Origin: Algibacter sp. L1A34
GTDB taxonomy: Bacteria > Bacteroidota > Bacteroidia > Flavobacteriales > Flavobacteriaceae
Assembly (NCBI RefSeq): GCF_009796805.1
Contig: NZ_CP047029.1
Span: forward strand, 1,663,501-1,727,500
Reading direction: 5' to 3'
DNA: 64,000 nt
Position numbers and translations under genes: made by a program. This document shows positions 44,900 through 54,159 of this stretch, one piece after another. The notes under the pieces were generated by a model. It saw only the letters and a program-made list of their open reading frames with translations, made no database searches and was not told the DNA's origin. How positions within the stretch are numbered: position 1 is the first letter of the stretch; every line of letters begins with the position of its first letter.

Positions 44900-47743
44900 T
44901 TAGTTTCTTTTAAATAGATCGTATTTTAAGCCAAAAGTTAAGCGCTGTCCATAAGACTCAGACTGCATAGTTCTCGATTTTTCACCTTGATAATAACGTA
45001 AAGCTTGGTTTGTAATGTTATTTAAACTCGCGTAAATACTTAGATTTTTGTTGAATTTATAACCAGCGTTAAAATCTAAGAAAAATTGTTTGTCGTAATA
45101 ACGATCTTCAAAAGCACGACCACCAATTTCGTCTACATAAGCTCCTGAATAATTACCCGAAAGCCTAGCGTTAAACTTTTTATCGGCATAAGCTAAAGAT
45201 GCGTTAAACATATTTGGCGCCGTGTTTGGTAAATCTAAATCGGTACGTTCTTCACCATCTTCATTTCTAATGCCATCTGCACTAGACGATAAATGTGTGT
45301 AATTTAAGTAAATACTTAGGTTTCTAGCAAAACTTGGTAAGAAATCTAACTGACGTTGGAAAGCAAATTCAAATCCAAGAAGAGAAGCTTTATCGCCATT
45401 AAAGGGTTGATAAACGTCGTATTCGTTTTCATCTTCATATTGAAAAACATAAATAAAATCTTGAATATCTTTATAGAAAACACCTCCAGAAATAATACCA
45501 ACAGATTTGAAATAGTGTTCTGCCATAACATCAAAATTTATTGATGTTGTTGGATCAAGTTCTGAGTTTCCTAACTTAATTTCTTCATCTTCATTGTTAA
45601 TCTCTCTAAAAGGAACAAGGTCTATATAGTTTGGTCTAGCCAATGTGTTTGTCCAAGCAAAACGTAACACAGTTTGTTCTGTTAAGTCGTATTTTAAGTG
45701 TAAACCAGGTAAAACATTGGTGTACGAGTTTTTATCTGTAACACTATTGCTTCCTGCAAAATCACCATCTTCATCAAAAATAATTTCGTTTCCTGTACTG
45801 TTAATACTTGTGTGTTCTAATCTAATACCAAATAGAACGTTTAGTTTTTCGGTTACTTGTTGGCTCGTCATAGCGTAGCCAGAAAACACATTTTCATCTA
45901 CATCAAAGTTCGCTGTTAGGTATTCTTCTGGTAAATCTTCAGCTTCAAACAAAGTCGCATCGTTAAGATTTAATTGTCCTAGAAACTCGGTCGTTGCAAA
46001 AGATCCAATAGCATATTGACTGCCTGCTAAAAAATCTGGATTGCTGTAATTTTTAGTAGGGATACCACCTAATAAATCGAAGCTCGAACCTTCTGGGCTG
46101 TATTCAATAAAATCGTTATCTCTATTTTTATTTTTCAACCTTGTTTTTATACCAAATTTTAAAGATCCGTTATTATCATCAAATAAATTTAAAGGCAATT
46201 TGAAATTTGCTACAACATTAAAATCTTTTTCCTCCGTGTATTGGTTTTCTTCGGTTAATTCACCAAATTCAAAGCTATTGTAAAGTGCATCGTTATTGTT
46301 AACAGGAGTAAATAGAGGGTGTCTAGAGTTGTTGTTGTAGTTAATGGTGTATTCGCTCTCGTATTCTAGGTAGCGCTCGTTTAAACGCTCTTCAGAAGCT
46401 TTAGAATAAGCTGCCATCCAGTCTATTTGTAGTTTGTTAACTAAGTGTGCACCACCAATGTTATAGTTTTGCATACGTTGGTCTTCTAGTCTGGTGTTTT
46501 GGTTTCTGTCGTTGTCAATACCACCTTTAGTTTGGCGTTTTACTTCTACCGGAAACATGCTTAAGTTACTATTTGAGTCTACCGTGAAATCACCTGGCTC
46601 AATATCTTCACCGTCTAGAATTTCATGCTCTAATCTAAACCTGTTTTCACGATCGTCTCTCCAGTTGTAGATGGATTTAAAATAAATACTGTTATTTTTA
46701 TCTAGTTTATAATCTAAATTAGCTGAAAAGCTACGTCGTGTACGTTGTACAATATAATCTCTAATTTCAAAGGTTTTTGCGTAAGGGTTAACGACAACTT
46801 CTTCTAAATTATCTTCGTCATCATTCGCATTATATTCAAATTCATCTTCCCACTCGGCTTCAAAATTATGACTTCCAAAATCATTATCGTTTACCGATGC
46901 AGAAAGCATCCATCCAAATTTTCCGTTATCGCTTCTGTTTCCTATTAAAAAAGAACCATTAAGTATTTTTTTATTTGAAATGTAATTAACGCCCGAGCCC
47001 ACAGTTGCTGATACACGGAAACCTTCTGGAGAAGTTCTTGTTACCAAGTTTACCGAACCACCTAAAGCATCAGCATCCATATCTGGTGTTACCGCTTTGC
47101 TCACTTCAATAAGCTGAATCATATCTGCAGGAATTAAATCCATTTGTACATTACGGTTGTCCCCTTCGGCGGAAGGGATACGACTACCGTTTAAAGTTAC
47201 AGAGTTTAATTGTGGTGCTAAACCACGAATAATTATGTTTCTAGCTTCACCTTGATCTACTTGCATGGTGATACCTGGTATACGTTTTATAGCGTCGCCA
47301 ATATTAGCATCTGGAAATTTCCCAATTTGATCGGTAGAGACTACATTGGTAATGTTTTGCTTGTTTTTTTGAGCATTAAGCGCTTTTGCTTGACCACTTA
47401 CATAACTTGTAATCGTTACACCATCTAGCTCTAATGCTTTTGGAGTAATAGTGAAGTTTAAAGTTGAAGTTGCGTTTGCTTTTACTAAAATGTTTGAGCT
47501 ACTATCATCATAACCAATATATTTTACTGTTACGGTTTGGTTACCAGTAGGAACGCCAATAAGCGTAAAGTTTCCATCAACATCGGAAATTGTTCCCTTT
47601 TTTAAAGATTCGATTATAATATTACTAAAAGGTACTTTTAATCCGTCGCTATCGGTAATAACACCTTGAATATTACCTTCTTGACATATTCCTGTCAGGG
47701 AAAGTAGTAGTGTTATTATCAAAATTACATTGTTTTTTCTCAT
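44900..47743 (-). CDS. TonB-dependent receptor, partner of phytase
   Basis: 947 residues. Signal peptide, then a carboxypeptidase-D-like regulatory domain (about 22-105; GNIQGVITDSDGLKVPFSNI), a plug (about 120-230; IGKFPDANIGDAIKRIPGI, IIRGLAPQLNSVTLNG) and a 22-strand-type barrel to the end (LTFGLKYDLFKR). No SusD partner. It resembles the single TonB receptors paired with a phytase in other Flavobacteriia, so phytate, inositol phosphates or freed phosphate esters are likely cargo (inferred). First gene of the operon. Confidence 0.93.
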   Translation of the reverse strand: MRKNNVILIITLLLSLTGICQEGNIQGVITDSDGLKVPFSNIIIESLKKGTISDVDGNFTLIGVPTGNQTVTVKYIGYDDSSSNILVKANATSTLNFTITPKALELDGVTITSYVSGQAKALNAQKNKQNITNVVSTDQIGKFPDANIGDAIKRIPGITMQVDQGEARNIIIRGLAPQLNSVTLNGSRIPSAEGDNRNVQMDLIPADMIQLIEVSKAVTPDMDADALGGSVNLVTRTSPEGFRVSATVGSGVNYISNKKILNGSFLIGNRSDNGKFGWMLSASVNDNDFGSHNFEAEWEDEFEYNANDDEDNLEEVVVNPYAKTFEIRDYIVQRTRRSFSANLDYKLDKNNSIYFKSIYNWRDDRENRFRLEHEILDGEDIEPGDFTVDSNSNLSMFPVEVKRQTKGGIDNDRNQNTRLEDQRMQNYNIGGAHLVNKLQIDWMAAYSKASEERLNERYLEYESEYTINYNNNSRHPLFTPVNNNDALYNSFEFGELTEENQYTEEKDFNVVANFKLPLNLFDDNNGSLKFGIKTRLKNKNRDNDFIEYSPEGSSFDLLGGIPTKNYSNPDFLAGSQYAIGSFATTEFLGQLNLNDATLFEAEDLPEEYLTANFDVDENVFSGYAMTSQQVTEKLNVLFGIRLEHTSINSTGNEIIFDEDGDFAGSNSVTDKNSYTNVLPGLHLKYDLTEQTVLRFAWTNTLARPNYIDLVPFREINNEDEEIKLGNSELDPTTSINFDVMAEHYFKSVGIISGGVFYKDIQDFIYVFQYEDENEYDVYQPFNGDKASLLGFEFAFQRQLDFLPSFARNLSIYLNYTHLSSSADGIRNEDGEERTDLDLPNTAPNMFNASLAYADKKFNARLSGNYSGAYVDEIGGRAFEDRYYDKQFFLDFNAGYKFNKNLSIYASLNNITNQALRYYQGEKSRTMQSESYGQRLTFGLKYDLFKRN

Positions 47744-47756
47744 GATTATTGTTAGT

Positions 47757-47776
47757 TATTTCGTCGAGACGAAATA
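47757..47776 (-). promoter_or_regulatory. palindrome upstream of the TonB receptor gene
   Basis: TATTTCGTC / GACGAAATA (9-bp arms, centre GA), 13 nt before the ATG. Could be an operator or a leader hairpin controlling the phytase operon. Confidence 0.4.
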
Positions 47777-47905
47777 ATAAAAATGAGAATGAAATCGGAT
47801 TATGTATTTTTTAAGTTAATGTTAACTGTGTGGAAGAAAAATCGGTCTTTTAATCTGTAGTTAACATTAAAAAAACGTTTAGAAAATACTAATTTTGGAC
47901 AACGC

Positions 47906-47936
47906 AAAAAACCCTTCTGTTTCCAGAAAGGTTTTT
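47906..47936. terminator. terminator of rplU-rpmA
   Basis: Stem CCCTTCTG / CAGAAAGG (one mismatch) extended by A-T pairs, six T on the minus strand after it; 24 nt past the rpmA stop. Confidence 0.75.
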
Positions 47937-47959
47937 GTTTTTATTAAGAACGTTAATTT

Positions 47960-48220
47960 CTAAGCTTCGAAAGGCTCGATAGAAACGTAAGATTTATTAT
48001 CTTTTTTCTTAGTAAATTTTACAAGACCATCAACATATGCATGTAATGTATGATCTTTTCCTTGGTATACGTTTTCACCTGGGTGATGCGTGTTACCACG
48101 TTGTCTTAAAATGATATTTCCAGCAATAGCAGCTTGTCCTCCAAATATCTTAACGCCTAAACGTTTTGATTCGGATTCTCTACCATTCTTCGAACTACCA
48201 ACTCCTTTTTTATGAGCCAT
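47960..48220 (-). CDS. rpmA: 50S ribosomal protein L27
   Basis: 86 residues: [20 protein letters not shown] and [20 protein letters not shown], then [18 protein letters not shown]. The N-terminal glycine/lysine tail lies near the peptidyl-transferase centre; it starts directly with MAHKKG, so no Firmicute-type cleaved extension. 41 nt after rplU, same operon. Confidence 0.98.
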   Translation of the reverse strand: MAHKKGVGSSKNGRESESKRLGVKIFGGQAAIAGNIILRQRGNTHHPGENVYQGKDHTLHAYVDGLVKFTKKKDNKSYVSIEPFEA

Positions 48221-48261
48221 GATCTAAGGTTTTATATTGTTATACTTAAGTGATTGAGCGA

Positions 48262-48897
48262 TTAAGCTTTACCACCATCTAATTCGTCTTGCCATTTTTT
48301 TAATTCATCCCATTTACCATCAGCAGCTAATTGAGCTTGTGCTGGCCATGTATCAGTTACGTGGTTTCCACGAACATCAGTGATGATTTCAGAAATTTTA
48401 GCAGCATCTGTTTTTGCTAATTCAGCAAAAGTTGTAATGCCTGCAGTCGCTAACGTTTCAGCAATTTTTGGTCCAATACCTTCAACTTTTTTCAAGTCAT
48501 CAGCTTTTCCTGTTGCTTTTTTAGCAGCTGGTGCAGCTTCGGTTTTTGGCTCTGCTTTTTTTACTGGTGCAGCTTTTTTAGCTCCAGAAGCAGCGATACT
48601 TTCAATTACAATTTCCGTTAAAGATTGACGGTGACCATTTTTAACACGGTAACCTTTACGTCTTTTCTTTTTGAAAACTATAACTTTGTCACCTTTAAGG
48701 TGTCTTAAGATTTTTGCACTTACTTGTGCTCCATCTATAGCTGGGGCGCCTACAGTTACATTGTCACCATCACCAAGTAGAAGTACGTTATCGAAAGAAA
48801 CTTTCTTACCTTCTTCTGTTGCTAAACGGTTAACAAAAACTCTTTGGTCTTTTTCAACTTTAAATTGATGCCCTGCTATCTCTACAATTGCGTACAT
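48262..48897 (-). CDS. rplU: 50S ribosomal protein L21 with helix-hairpin-helix extension
   Basis: 211 residues, twice the normal L21. Residues 1 to about 103 are L21 (MYAIVEIAGHQFKVEKDQRV ... FKKKRRKGYRVKNGHRQSLTEI). An Ala/Lys/Pro-rich linker follows (about 108-130), then a C-terminal domain (about 132-211) with LKKVEGIGPKIAETLATAGI, a helix-hairpin-helix as in DUF4332 and DNA/RNA-binding proteins. Fusions of this kind are typical of Bacteroidota L21. First gene of rplU-rpmA. Confidence 0.97.
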   Translation of the reverse strand: MYAIVEIAGHQFKVEKDQRVFVNRLATEEGKKVSFDNVLLLGDGDNVTVGAPAIDGAQVSAKILRHLKGDKVIVFKKKRRKGYRVKNGHRQSLTEIVIESIAASGAKKAAPVKKAEPKTEAAPAAKKATGKADDLKKVEGIGPKIAETLATAGITTFAELAKTDAAKISEIITDVRGNHVTDTWPAQAQLAADGKWDELKKWQDELDGGKA

Positions 48898-48996
48898 AGC
48901 GTAACGTTTTTATTAATTAATTTGTTTATAAAATGTGCTTATTTTGTCCATAAGCGGGTGCAAATATACTGCTAATTAATTAATTAACAAACGTTA

Positions 48997-49449
48997 TTAT
49001 TTATTTTCAAGGATATTTCGGCTTATTTTAAAGCGTTGCATGATAACAAACACCGAAACTAGCGTTGTAGCTAACCCCATTACAGCAACAATAAATGTGA
49101 TTAAACCTGCATTAATATTGAAGTTTCCATTCATTGAATTGGTAAGTTCTGGTAGATATTCTTTGTCTATTTCAGTTGAATAAATTAAGAAAAAGCCTGT
49201 AAAAATTAGAGTAGCTATAAAACCAGTAAATATTCCAGTTTTAAAACCTTCAGCATAACTAAAAGTATTAATGTCTTGAAGTTTACGTAAACGAATAACT
49301 TCATAAATACCAAAACCAGTAATTATAGAATTGAATAAACTGTATAACGGGTTTTTGTGTAAATCAAATAGCGCTAAAACTAAGAAGTATGCAATTAAAA
49401 TGGCGCTTGTAACGAGTCCGAATCTAAGTGAAAGCGATATTTTTTTCAT
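48997..49449 (-). CDS. DUF4199 membrane protein
   Basis: 150 residues with four membrane helices (GLVTSAILIAYFLVLALF, LFNSIITGFGIYEVI, FKTGIFTGFIATLIFTGFFLI, AGLITFIVAVMGLATTLVSV). The short FSYAEGFKTG between helices 2 and 3 and the overall layout match DUF4199. Function unknown. Stand-alone minus-strand gene, divergent from the metal-binding lipoprotein. Confidence 0.83.
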   Translation of the reverse strand: MKKISLSLRFGLVTSAILIAYFLVLALFDLHKNPLYSLFNSIITGFGIYEVIRLRKLQDINTFSYAEGFKTGIFTGFIATLIFTGFFLIYSTEIDKEYLPELTNSMNGNFNINAGLITFIVAVMGLATTLVSVFVIMQRFKISRNILENK

Positions 49450-49611
49450 GGTTGTTTTAGTTTAGTTCTTTTCAATTTCGTGAAAATTTATGATTTATCA
49501 TAATATTATTATGTTTTCAATGTTATAAGAATCATAAAAATTGAACATTTGATGTTCTAGATAACAAGTATTTAGTAGTTTTGTAATTCCAAAAACTTAA
49601 AAAAACTAGTT

Positions 49612-50019
49612 ATGAAAATGATAAAGAATATTTTGATGCTTGCAGTTGTAGTAACTTTTGCATTTAGTTGTAAAAATGATGCTAAAGCAGAAGTGAAAAC
49701 CGTTGAGCATACTAATACTAATGAAGCCGTGGCGAAATTAGATCCAAATGCGACTTATGCTAAAGCTGAATTTACAATTGAAGGGATGACGTGTGCTATA
49801 GGATGTGCTGCAACAATTGAGAAAAGGATAGCTAAAATGGAAGGAGTAAAATCTTCTAAAGTTGATTTTGATAAAAAATTAGCAATGGTTGAATATGATG
49901 AAGCTAAAGTTTCTCCAGAATCACTTACTAAAACTGTTACGAGTGTTGCAGATTTATATAGTGTAAAGGATATGAAAAAAGTTGATGCTTTTTCTTCAGA
50001 AGAAGGAGTTGTTAAGTAA
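49612..50019 (+). CDS. heavy-metal-associated (HMA) domain lipoprotein
   Basis: 135 residues. Lipobox signal (VTFAFSC-KND), linker, and one HMA domain (about 50-120): FTIEGMTCAIGCAATIEKRI, GVKSSKVDFDKKLAMVEYDE. The metal loop is C-A-I-G-C, three residues between the cysteines instead of the usual two of MTCxxC copper chaperones. Such CxxxC variants recur in Bacteroidota. Probably binds copper or another soft metal at the inner or outer membrane. Single gene, own terminator. Start could be the ATG at 49618. Confidence 0.88.
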   Translation: MKMIKNILMLAVVVTFAFSCKNDAKAEVKTVEHTNTNEAVAKLDPNATYAKAEFTIEGMTCAIGCAATIEKRIAKMEGVKSSKVDFDKKLAMVEYDEAKVSPESLTKTVTSVADLYSVKDMKKVDAFSSEEGVVK

Positions 50020-50044
50020 TCATTATTATACTTTAAAAAAAATT

Positions 50045-50077
50045 AACGCTTTAGTTTTTTAACTAAAGCGTTTTTTT
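50045..50077 (+). terminator. terminator of the HMA lipoprotein gene
   Basis: 12-bp perfect stem AACGCTTTAGTT / AACTAAAGCGTT, loop TTTT, then seven T overlapping the gldD stop. Confidence 0.88.
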
Positions 50078-50657
50078 ATTTCCATTTAATGGTTTCCATA
50101 ATACGCTTCATATCATTTTGTAAATAATTAGCTGCTGGAAGTATGGAGTCGTAATTAGGTTTTATATTAAAATATAGTGAAGCTGTTAAAAAATGATTCA
50201 CGCTATCTGTAATATAAAATTGTGCTGGAGATGCTACGTTTCCTTTTACTTCAGAAAATAAACCGTAAACGTTGTGTTCATTGTTTTCGTAAGGATATGC
50301 TGGGATTTCATCTGCTTTTTTGGTGTGTTCTAAAGTGAGTTTTTGTGCGTCTTCAATAAAATCGGCTAAATTCTTTTTATTATTTTCAACGGCTTTGTAA
50401 GTTAAAAAAATAGTGCCTTTTAAAGTTGAATACTCAATGTTTAAGCCATAGCTTTCAGTTGAAGCACGTAATGGTTTTATTTTTATTTGTTCGGCTAATT
50501 GATTAGTTTCAAACGTAAAAGGTAATCTATCTAAATGAGATTCGGAATAATTAGGTGTCGGGTATTCTAAGCGCAAATAGGCCTTTGGTTTTGGTATATA
50601 ATCTTCGTTACAAGACAAACACGCTACAGTTAAAAATAATAAGTAAAACCTTTTCAT
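50076..50657 (-). CDS. gldD: gliding motility lipoprotein GldD
   Basis: 193 residues. Signal with lipobox (VACLSC-NED), then the GldD sequence YIPKPKAYLRLEYPTPNY, LNIEYSTLKGTIFLTYK, NVYGLFSEVKGNVASPAQFY and FLTASLYFNIKPNYDSILPA. Required for gliding in Flavobacterium johnsoniae; exact job unclear. 2 nt after gldE, in the order ssb-gldE-gldD that is standard in the family. Confidence 0.95.
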   Translation of the reverse strand: MKRFYLLFLTVACLSCNEDYIPKPKAYLRLEYPTPNYSESHLDRLPFTFETNQLAEQIKIKPLRASTESYGLNIEYSTLKGTIFLTYKAVENNKKNLADFIEDAQKLTLEHTKKADEIPAYPYENNEHNVYGLFSEVKGNVASPAQFYITDSVNHFLTASLYFNIKPNYDSILPAANYLQNDMKRIMETIKWK

Positions 50658-50659
50658 AA

Positions 50660-51964
50660 TTATGTTATTGTGAACTTAATAAGCCTTATTCGTTTTTTAT
50701 CTAAAGCTTCAATAGTAAAAACGTAATTTTTAAAATTTATTTTACTGTTCAATTTTGGGAAGCTTTTTGATATTTCTAAAACAAAGCCTGCAACCGTTTC
50801 TGCTTCACCTTTATGGTCTTCAAAAATAGTTTCATCTTCAATTTTAATAATCTTGTAGAAATCTTTTAAAGCTGTTTTACCTTCAAAAACGTAATTGTTA
50901 TCATCTAGTTTGGAGTATTTTAAATCTTCATCATCAAACTCATCACTAATATCACCAACTATTTCTTCTATAATATCTTCTAAAGAAATTAAACCCGAAG
51001 TTCCACCATATTCATCCACAACAACTGCTAAATGGACTTTTTTCTCTTGAAATTCGGCCATTAAATCATCTAGTTTTTTATTCTCTGGAACAAAAAAGGG
51101 TTCACGAATTAAGGAAGACCAATCAAATTGCTTTCTATCAATAAAAGGTAGTAAATCTTTAACATAAAGAATACCTTTTATGTTATCTATATTGTCTTGA
51201 TAAACGGGAATTCTTGAATAACCATTCTCTACAATTTCCGCCATAATATCCATATATTTTTGCTCGATATTTAGAGCGAAAATATCAATTCTTGGGCGCA
51301 TAGCCTGCTTGGTATCGGTGTTTCCGAAAGACACAATGCCTTGCAGAATTCGTTGTTCTTCTTTGGTAGTATCCTCTTCGCTTGTAAGTTCTAATGCTTG
51401 TGATAATTGATCTATACTTAAATTAGATTTTTGCTTACCTAGCTTACTATGTATTGCGAGCGTTACACTGCGCATGGGTAAGCTAATTGGAGAAAGTAAA
51501 ACATCTAAAACTTTAAGAGGATAGGCCATAAAAGTTGCAAACTTTAAATTATTACGGCTAGCATAGATTTTAGGTAAAATTTCACCAAACAATAAAATTA
51601 AAAAAGTAACAATTATAAGGTCTAAAGTGAATTTTAAAATGGGATTTGTAATACCCATAAACAAGCTGCTACTTATATAAGCGTATAAAATAACAATGGC
51701 GATATTTATAAAATTATTGGCAACTAATATAGTGGCTAATAGTTTTTTTGGACGTTCTAAAAGTTGTGAAATAATTTGAATCTTTTTAGACTTTGCTGCT
51801 AAATCGGCTTCCACATCAGATTTTGATAATGAAAACATGGCAACTTCGGCTCCTGAAATTAGCGCCGAGCAGAATAAGAGTAAAAATAATAGCAGGTATC
51901 CTAATGCAATAGAAAAATCGATTGCAATAAATAAACTGAACAAACTGGCGGGATCAGGATCCAA
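50660..51964 (-). CDS. gldE: gliding motility-associated protein GldE (CNNM/CorC-type)
   Basis: 434 residues. Four membrane helices of a CNNM/DUF21 domain (about 15-190; LISGAEVAMFSLSKSDVEAD, LLFGEILPKIYASRN), a CBS pair (about 205-335; MRPRIDIFALNIE, YSRIPVYQDNIDNIKGILYVKD, EKKVHLAVVVDEYGGTSGLIS) and a CorC_HlyC domain at the C-terminus (about 345-430). GldE overproduction compensates for weak gldD mutations in F. johnsoniae; it is likely an ion transporter. 53 nt downstream of ssb. Confidence 0.93.
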   Translation of the reverse strand: MDPDPASLFSLFIAIDFSIALGYLLLFLLLFCSALISGAEVAMFSLSKSDVEADLAAKSKKIQIISQLLERPKKLLATILVANNFINIAIVILYAYISSSLFMGITNPILKFTLDLIIVTFLILLFGEILPKIYASRNNLKFATFMAYPLKVLDVLLSPISLPMRSVTLAIHSKLGKQKSNLSIDQLSQALELTSEEDTTKEEQRILQGIVSFGNTDTKQAMRPRIDIFALNIEQKYMDIMAEIVENGYSRIPVYQDNIDNIKGILYVKDLLPFIDRKQFDWSSLIREPFFVPENKKLDDLMAEFQEKKVHLAVVVDEYGGTSGLISLEDIIEEIVGDISDEFDDEDLKYSKLDDNNYVFEGKTALKDFYKIIKIEDETIFEDHKGEAETVAGFVLEISKSFPKLNSKINFKNYVFTIEALDKKRIRLIKFTIT

Positions 51965-52017
51965 GAGCTGGGGTTTTAGTTAAACACAGTATTCTCGAAA
52001 CAAGGTCGAGCATTATA

Positions 52018-52467
52018 TTAAAAAGGTAAATCGTCATCGGTATCTTCAATGGGTTTGCTTTCTGGTTGCGGACTAGTGGCAGCAGGTTTTTGTTGTGCGG
52101 GTGCATTTGCAGCATTATTTTCGCTTTCTTTTTTAGTAGAAAGGAAGGTGAAATCGCTACATTGAATTTCGGTAGAATATCTATCGTTGCCTTTTTCATC
52201 TTGCCATTTTCTGGTTTTTAATCGGCCTTCAATATATACTTTGTCGCCTTTACTCAAATATTTTTCGCAAATTTCGGCACCTTTATTTCTAACCACAATA
52301 TTATGCCAGTCGGTGTTTGTAACACGTTCATTAGTTTGTTTACTAACGTAGGTTTCGTTAGTTGCTAAAGGAAAACGACCAACGCATCCACCACCTTCAA
52401 AGTAGTGCATTTTTACTTCATCGCCTAAATGCCCAATTAGCATAACTTTATTTAATGTTCCAGACAT
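52018..52467 (-). CDS. ssb: single-stranded DNA-binding protein, full form
   Basis: 149 residues: OB fold (about 1-107; NKVMLIGHLGDEVKMHYFEG, DWHNIVVRNKGAEICEKYLS, KVYIEGRLKTRKWQDEKG) followed by a Pro/Ala/Gln-rich linker and the acidic tip DTDDDLPF that docks repair and replication proteins. This is the housekeeping SSB; the short one at 25617 lacks the tip. Lies between mutY and gldE, both also minus-strand. Confidence 0.95.
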   Translation of the reverse strand: MSGTLNKVMLIGHLGDEVKMHYFEGGGCVGRFPLATNETYVSKQTNERVTNTDWHNIVVRNKGAEICEKYLSKGDKVYIEGRLKTRKWQDEKGNDRYSTEIQCSDFTFLSTKKESENNAANAPAQQKPAATSPQPESKPIEDTDDDLPF

Positions 52468-52624
52468 AATTTCTAGTTTTTTGAGAATGCAAAAATAGAT
52501 AAATAATTTCTATTAATCTTTAATATTAAATCAACCAAAGTCGATTGTCATTTTTAACAAAAAAGCATTTTATATTGCTATCTCTAAAATTAATAAAAAA
52601 ATATTGTTTGCAAGTGTTAATTGA

Positions 52625-53665
52625 TTAAAAATTAAAAGCTTCAATAAAATCACCTATTAAGATCGGTACAGCGAAATCACGAATATTATCAACAGAGATG
52701 CCATCTATAGGAAGTTTTTCAACCTTAATAATCCAAAACTTTGTGTAAAGATGCTGGTGTGATAATTTATGCACAATGGATTCCTTATTATATAGGAATA
52801 ATTCAAATTTTTGATTCGCAAGTAATTCGTGGCTTTCAATTAAAGCTTTAAAGCTTTTTGAATCTACATAGTTGTCTGTTTCAACTAAAGGGAATTGATA
52901 TAAGTTTTGCCAGATACCTTTGCCTTGGCGCTGTTGTATAATAGTTTTTTCGTCTTCTGAAATAAAAACTAAAAAATTGAAATGCTTCTTTTTAGCCTTA
53001 GCCGATTTAATTTTTACCGGCAATTCTCCAATTAGATGTTTGTTGAAAGCAATACAACCTTTATTAAACGGACAAACATTACAATCTGGGTTTTTTGGTT
53101 TGCACTGTGTAGCTCCAAACTCCATAATGGCTTGGTTAAATTCCGCAGGTTGCTTTTTATCAATTAATTTTTGAGCAAGTAGTTTAAATTCTTTTGCGCC
53201 TTTGCTGGAGTTTATGGCAGTGGAAATTCCAAAATATCTCGATAATACTCTATAAACATTACCATCCACCACAGCGGTAACTTCGTTAAAACAAATAGAC
53301 GCTATGGCGCTTGCTGTATAATCGCCTACGCCTTTTAATTTTAGTAGTTCTTTATAGGTGTTTGGGAATTCTCCATTTAAATCGTTTGCAATATGTTTTG
53401 CTGTAGCGTGTAAATTTCTAGCGCGAGAGTAATACCCTAATCCTTGCCAAAGTTTTAAAACATCGTCTTCATTTGCATTTGCTAAATCGAAAATAGTAGA
53501 GTATTTAGCGGTAAAAGAATCATAATATGGTAACCCTTGTTTAACTTGAGTTTGCTGTAAAATAATTTCCGATAGCCAGATGTAATAGGGATTAATGGTT
53601 TTTCGCCATGGTAATTCCCGCTTGTTTATTGAGTACCAGTTAATTAAAATTTTAGAGAATATCAT
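52625..53665 (-). CDS. mutY: A/G-specific adenine glycosylase
   Basis: 346 residues. Removes adenine opposite 8-oxoguanine. Catalytic Glu in LSEIILQQTQV (about residue 33), helix-hairpin-helix LLKLKGVGDYTASAIASICF (about 107) with catalytic Asp in VVDGNVYRVLSR, the 4Fe-4S cluster CKPKNPDCNVCPFNKGC (about 190) and a C-terminal NUDIX-like 8-oxoG reader (about 225-346). 157 nt before ssb; divergent from HU. Confidence 0.95.
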   Translation of the reverse strand: MIFSKILINWYSINKRELPWRKTINPYYIWLSEIILQQTQVKQGLPYYDSFTAKYSTIFDLANANEDDVLKLWQGLGYYSRARNLHATAKHIANDLNGEFPNTYKELLKLKGVGDYTASAIASICFNEVTAVVDGNVYRVLSRYFGISTAINSSKGAKEFKLLAQKLIDKKQPAEFNQAIMEFGATQCKPKNPDCNVCPFNKGCIAFNKHLIGELPVKIKSAKAKKKHFNFLVFISEDEKTIIQQRQGKGIWQNLYQFPLVETDNYVDSKSFKALIESHELLANQKFELFLYNKESIVHKLSHQHLYTKFWIIKVEKLPIDGISVDNIRDFAVPILIGDFIEAFNF

Positions 53666-53726
53666 AATCGAATTTATAGCGGCTGCAAAAATAAACGTTT
53701 ATAATCTTAAATTTTAATGAATTAGG

Positions 53727-53759
53727 TTTGAAATATTGAAAATTTAATTCCTATATTTG
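53727..53759 (+). promoter_or_regulatory. HU promoter, perfect Bacteroidota consensus
   Basis: TTTG (53727-53730), 21-nt spacer, TATATTTG (53752-53759), about 44 nt before the ATG. Confidence 0.75.
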
Positions 53760-53803
53760 CATCCCTTTTAGAATTTATAGAAACATTAAAAATAATAGCA
53801 ATA

Positions 53804-54094
53804 ATGACAAAGGCTGATATAGTAGCAAAAATTTCTGAGAAGTTAGGAATTGAAAAAGGAGATGTTCAAGCAACTGTTGAAACATTTATGGAAGAAGTGA
53901 AAACTTCTTTAGAAGGTGGAGACAATGTATATTTAAGAGGTTTTGGTAGCTTTATTATAAAGACTAGAGCAGAAAAAACTGGTAGAAATATTTCAAAAAA
54001 CACTACCATTAAAATACCTGCACACAATATCCCTGCATTTAAGCCTGCAAAAGTATTTGTAGAAGGCGTTAAAACAAATGTAGACGTAAAATAA
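53804..54094 (+). CDS. HU/IHF family DNA-binding protein
   Basis: 96 residues. Histone-like: MTKADIVAKISEKLGIEKGD, DNVYLRGFGSFIIKTRAEKT and GRNISKNTTIKIPAHNIPAFKPAK (the beta-arm PxHxxPxFKPxK). Bends DNA nonspecifically. Strong promoter, single gene; the small basic protein and RNase G follow on the same strand. Confidence 0.96.
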   Translation: MTKADIVAKISEKLGIEKGDVQATVETFMEEVKTSLEGGDNVYLRGFGSFIIKTRAEKTGRNISKNTTIKIPAHNIPAFKPAKVFVEGVKTNVDVK

Positions 54095-54159
54095 AAACAC
54101 AAGTACTGGAATCGATTCAGTATTTTAAACGGAATTATTAATTTTAAAACACTCTATTT

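Noticed and set aside
51954-52199. 81-codon minus-strand frame overlapping ssb
   Set aside because: Alternative frame of the Pro/Ala/Gln-rich SSB linker.
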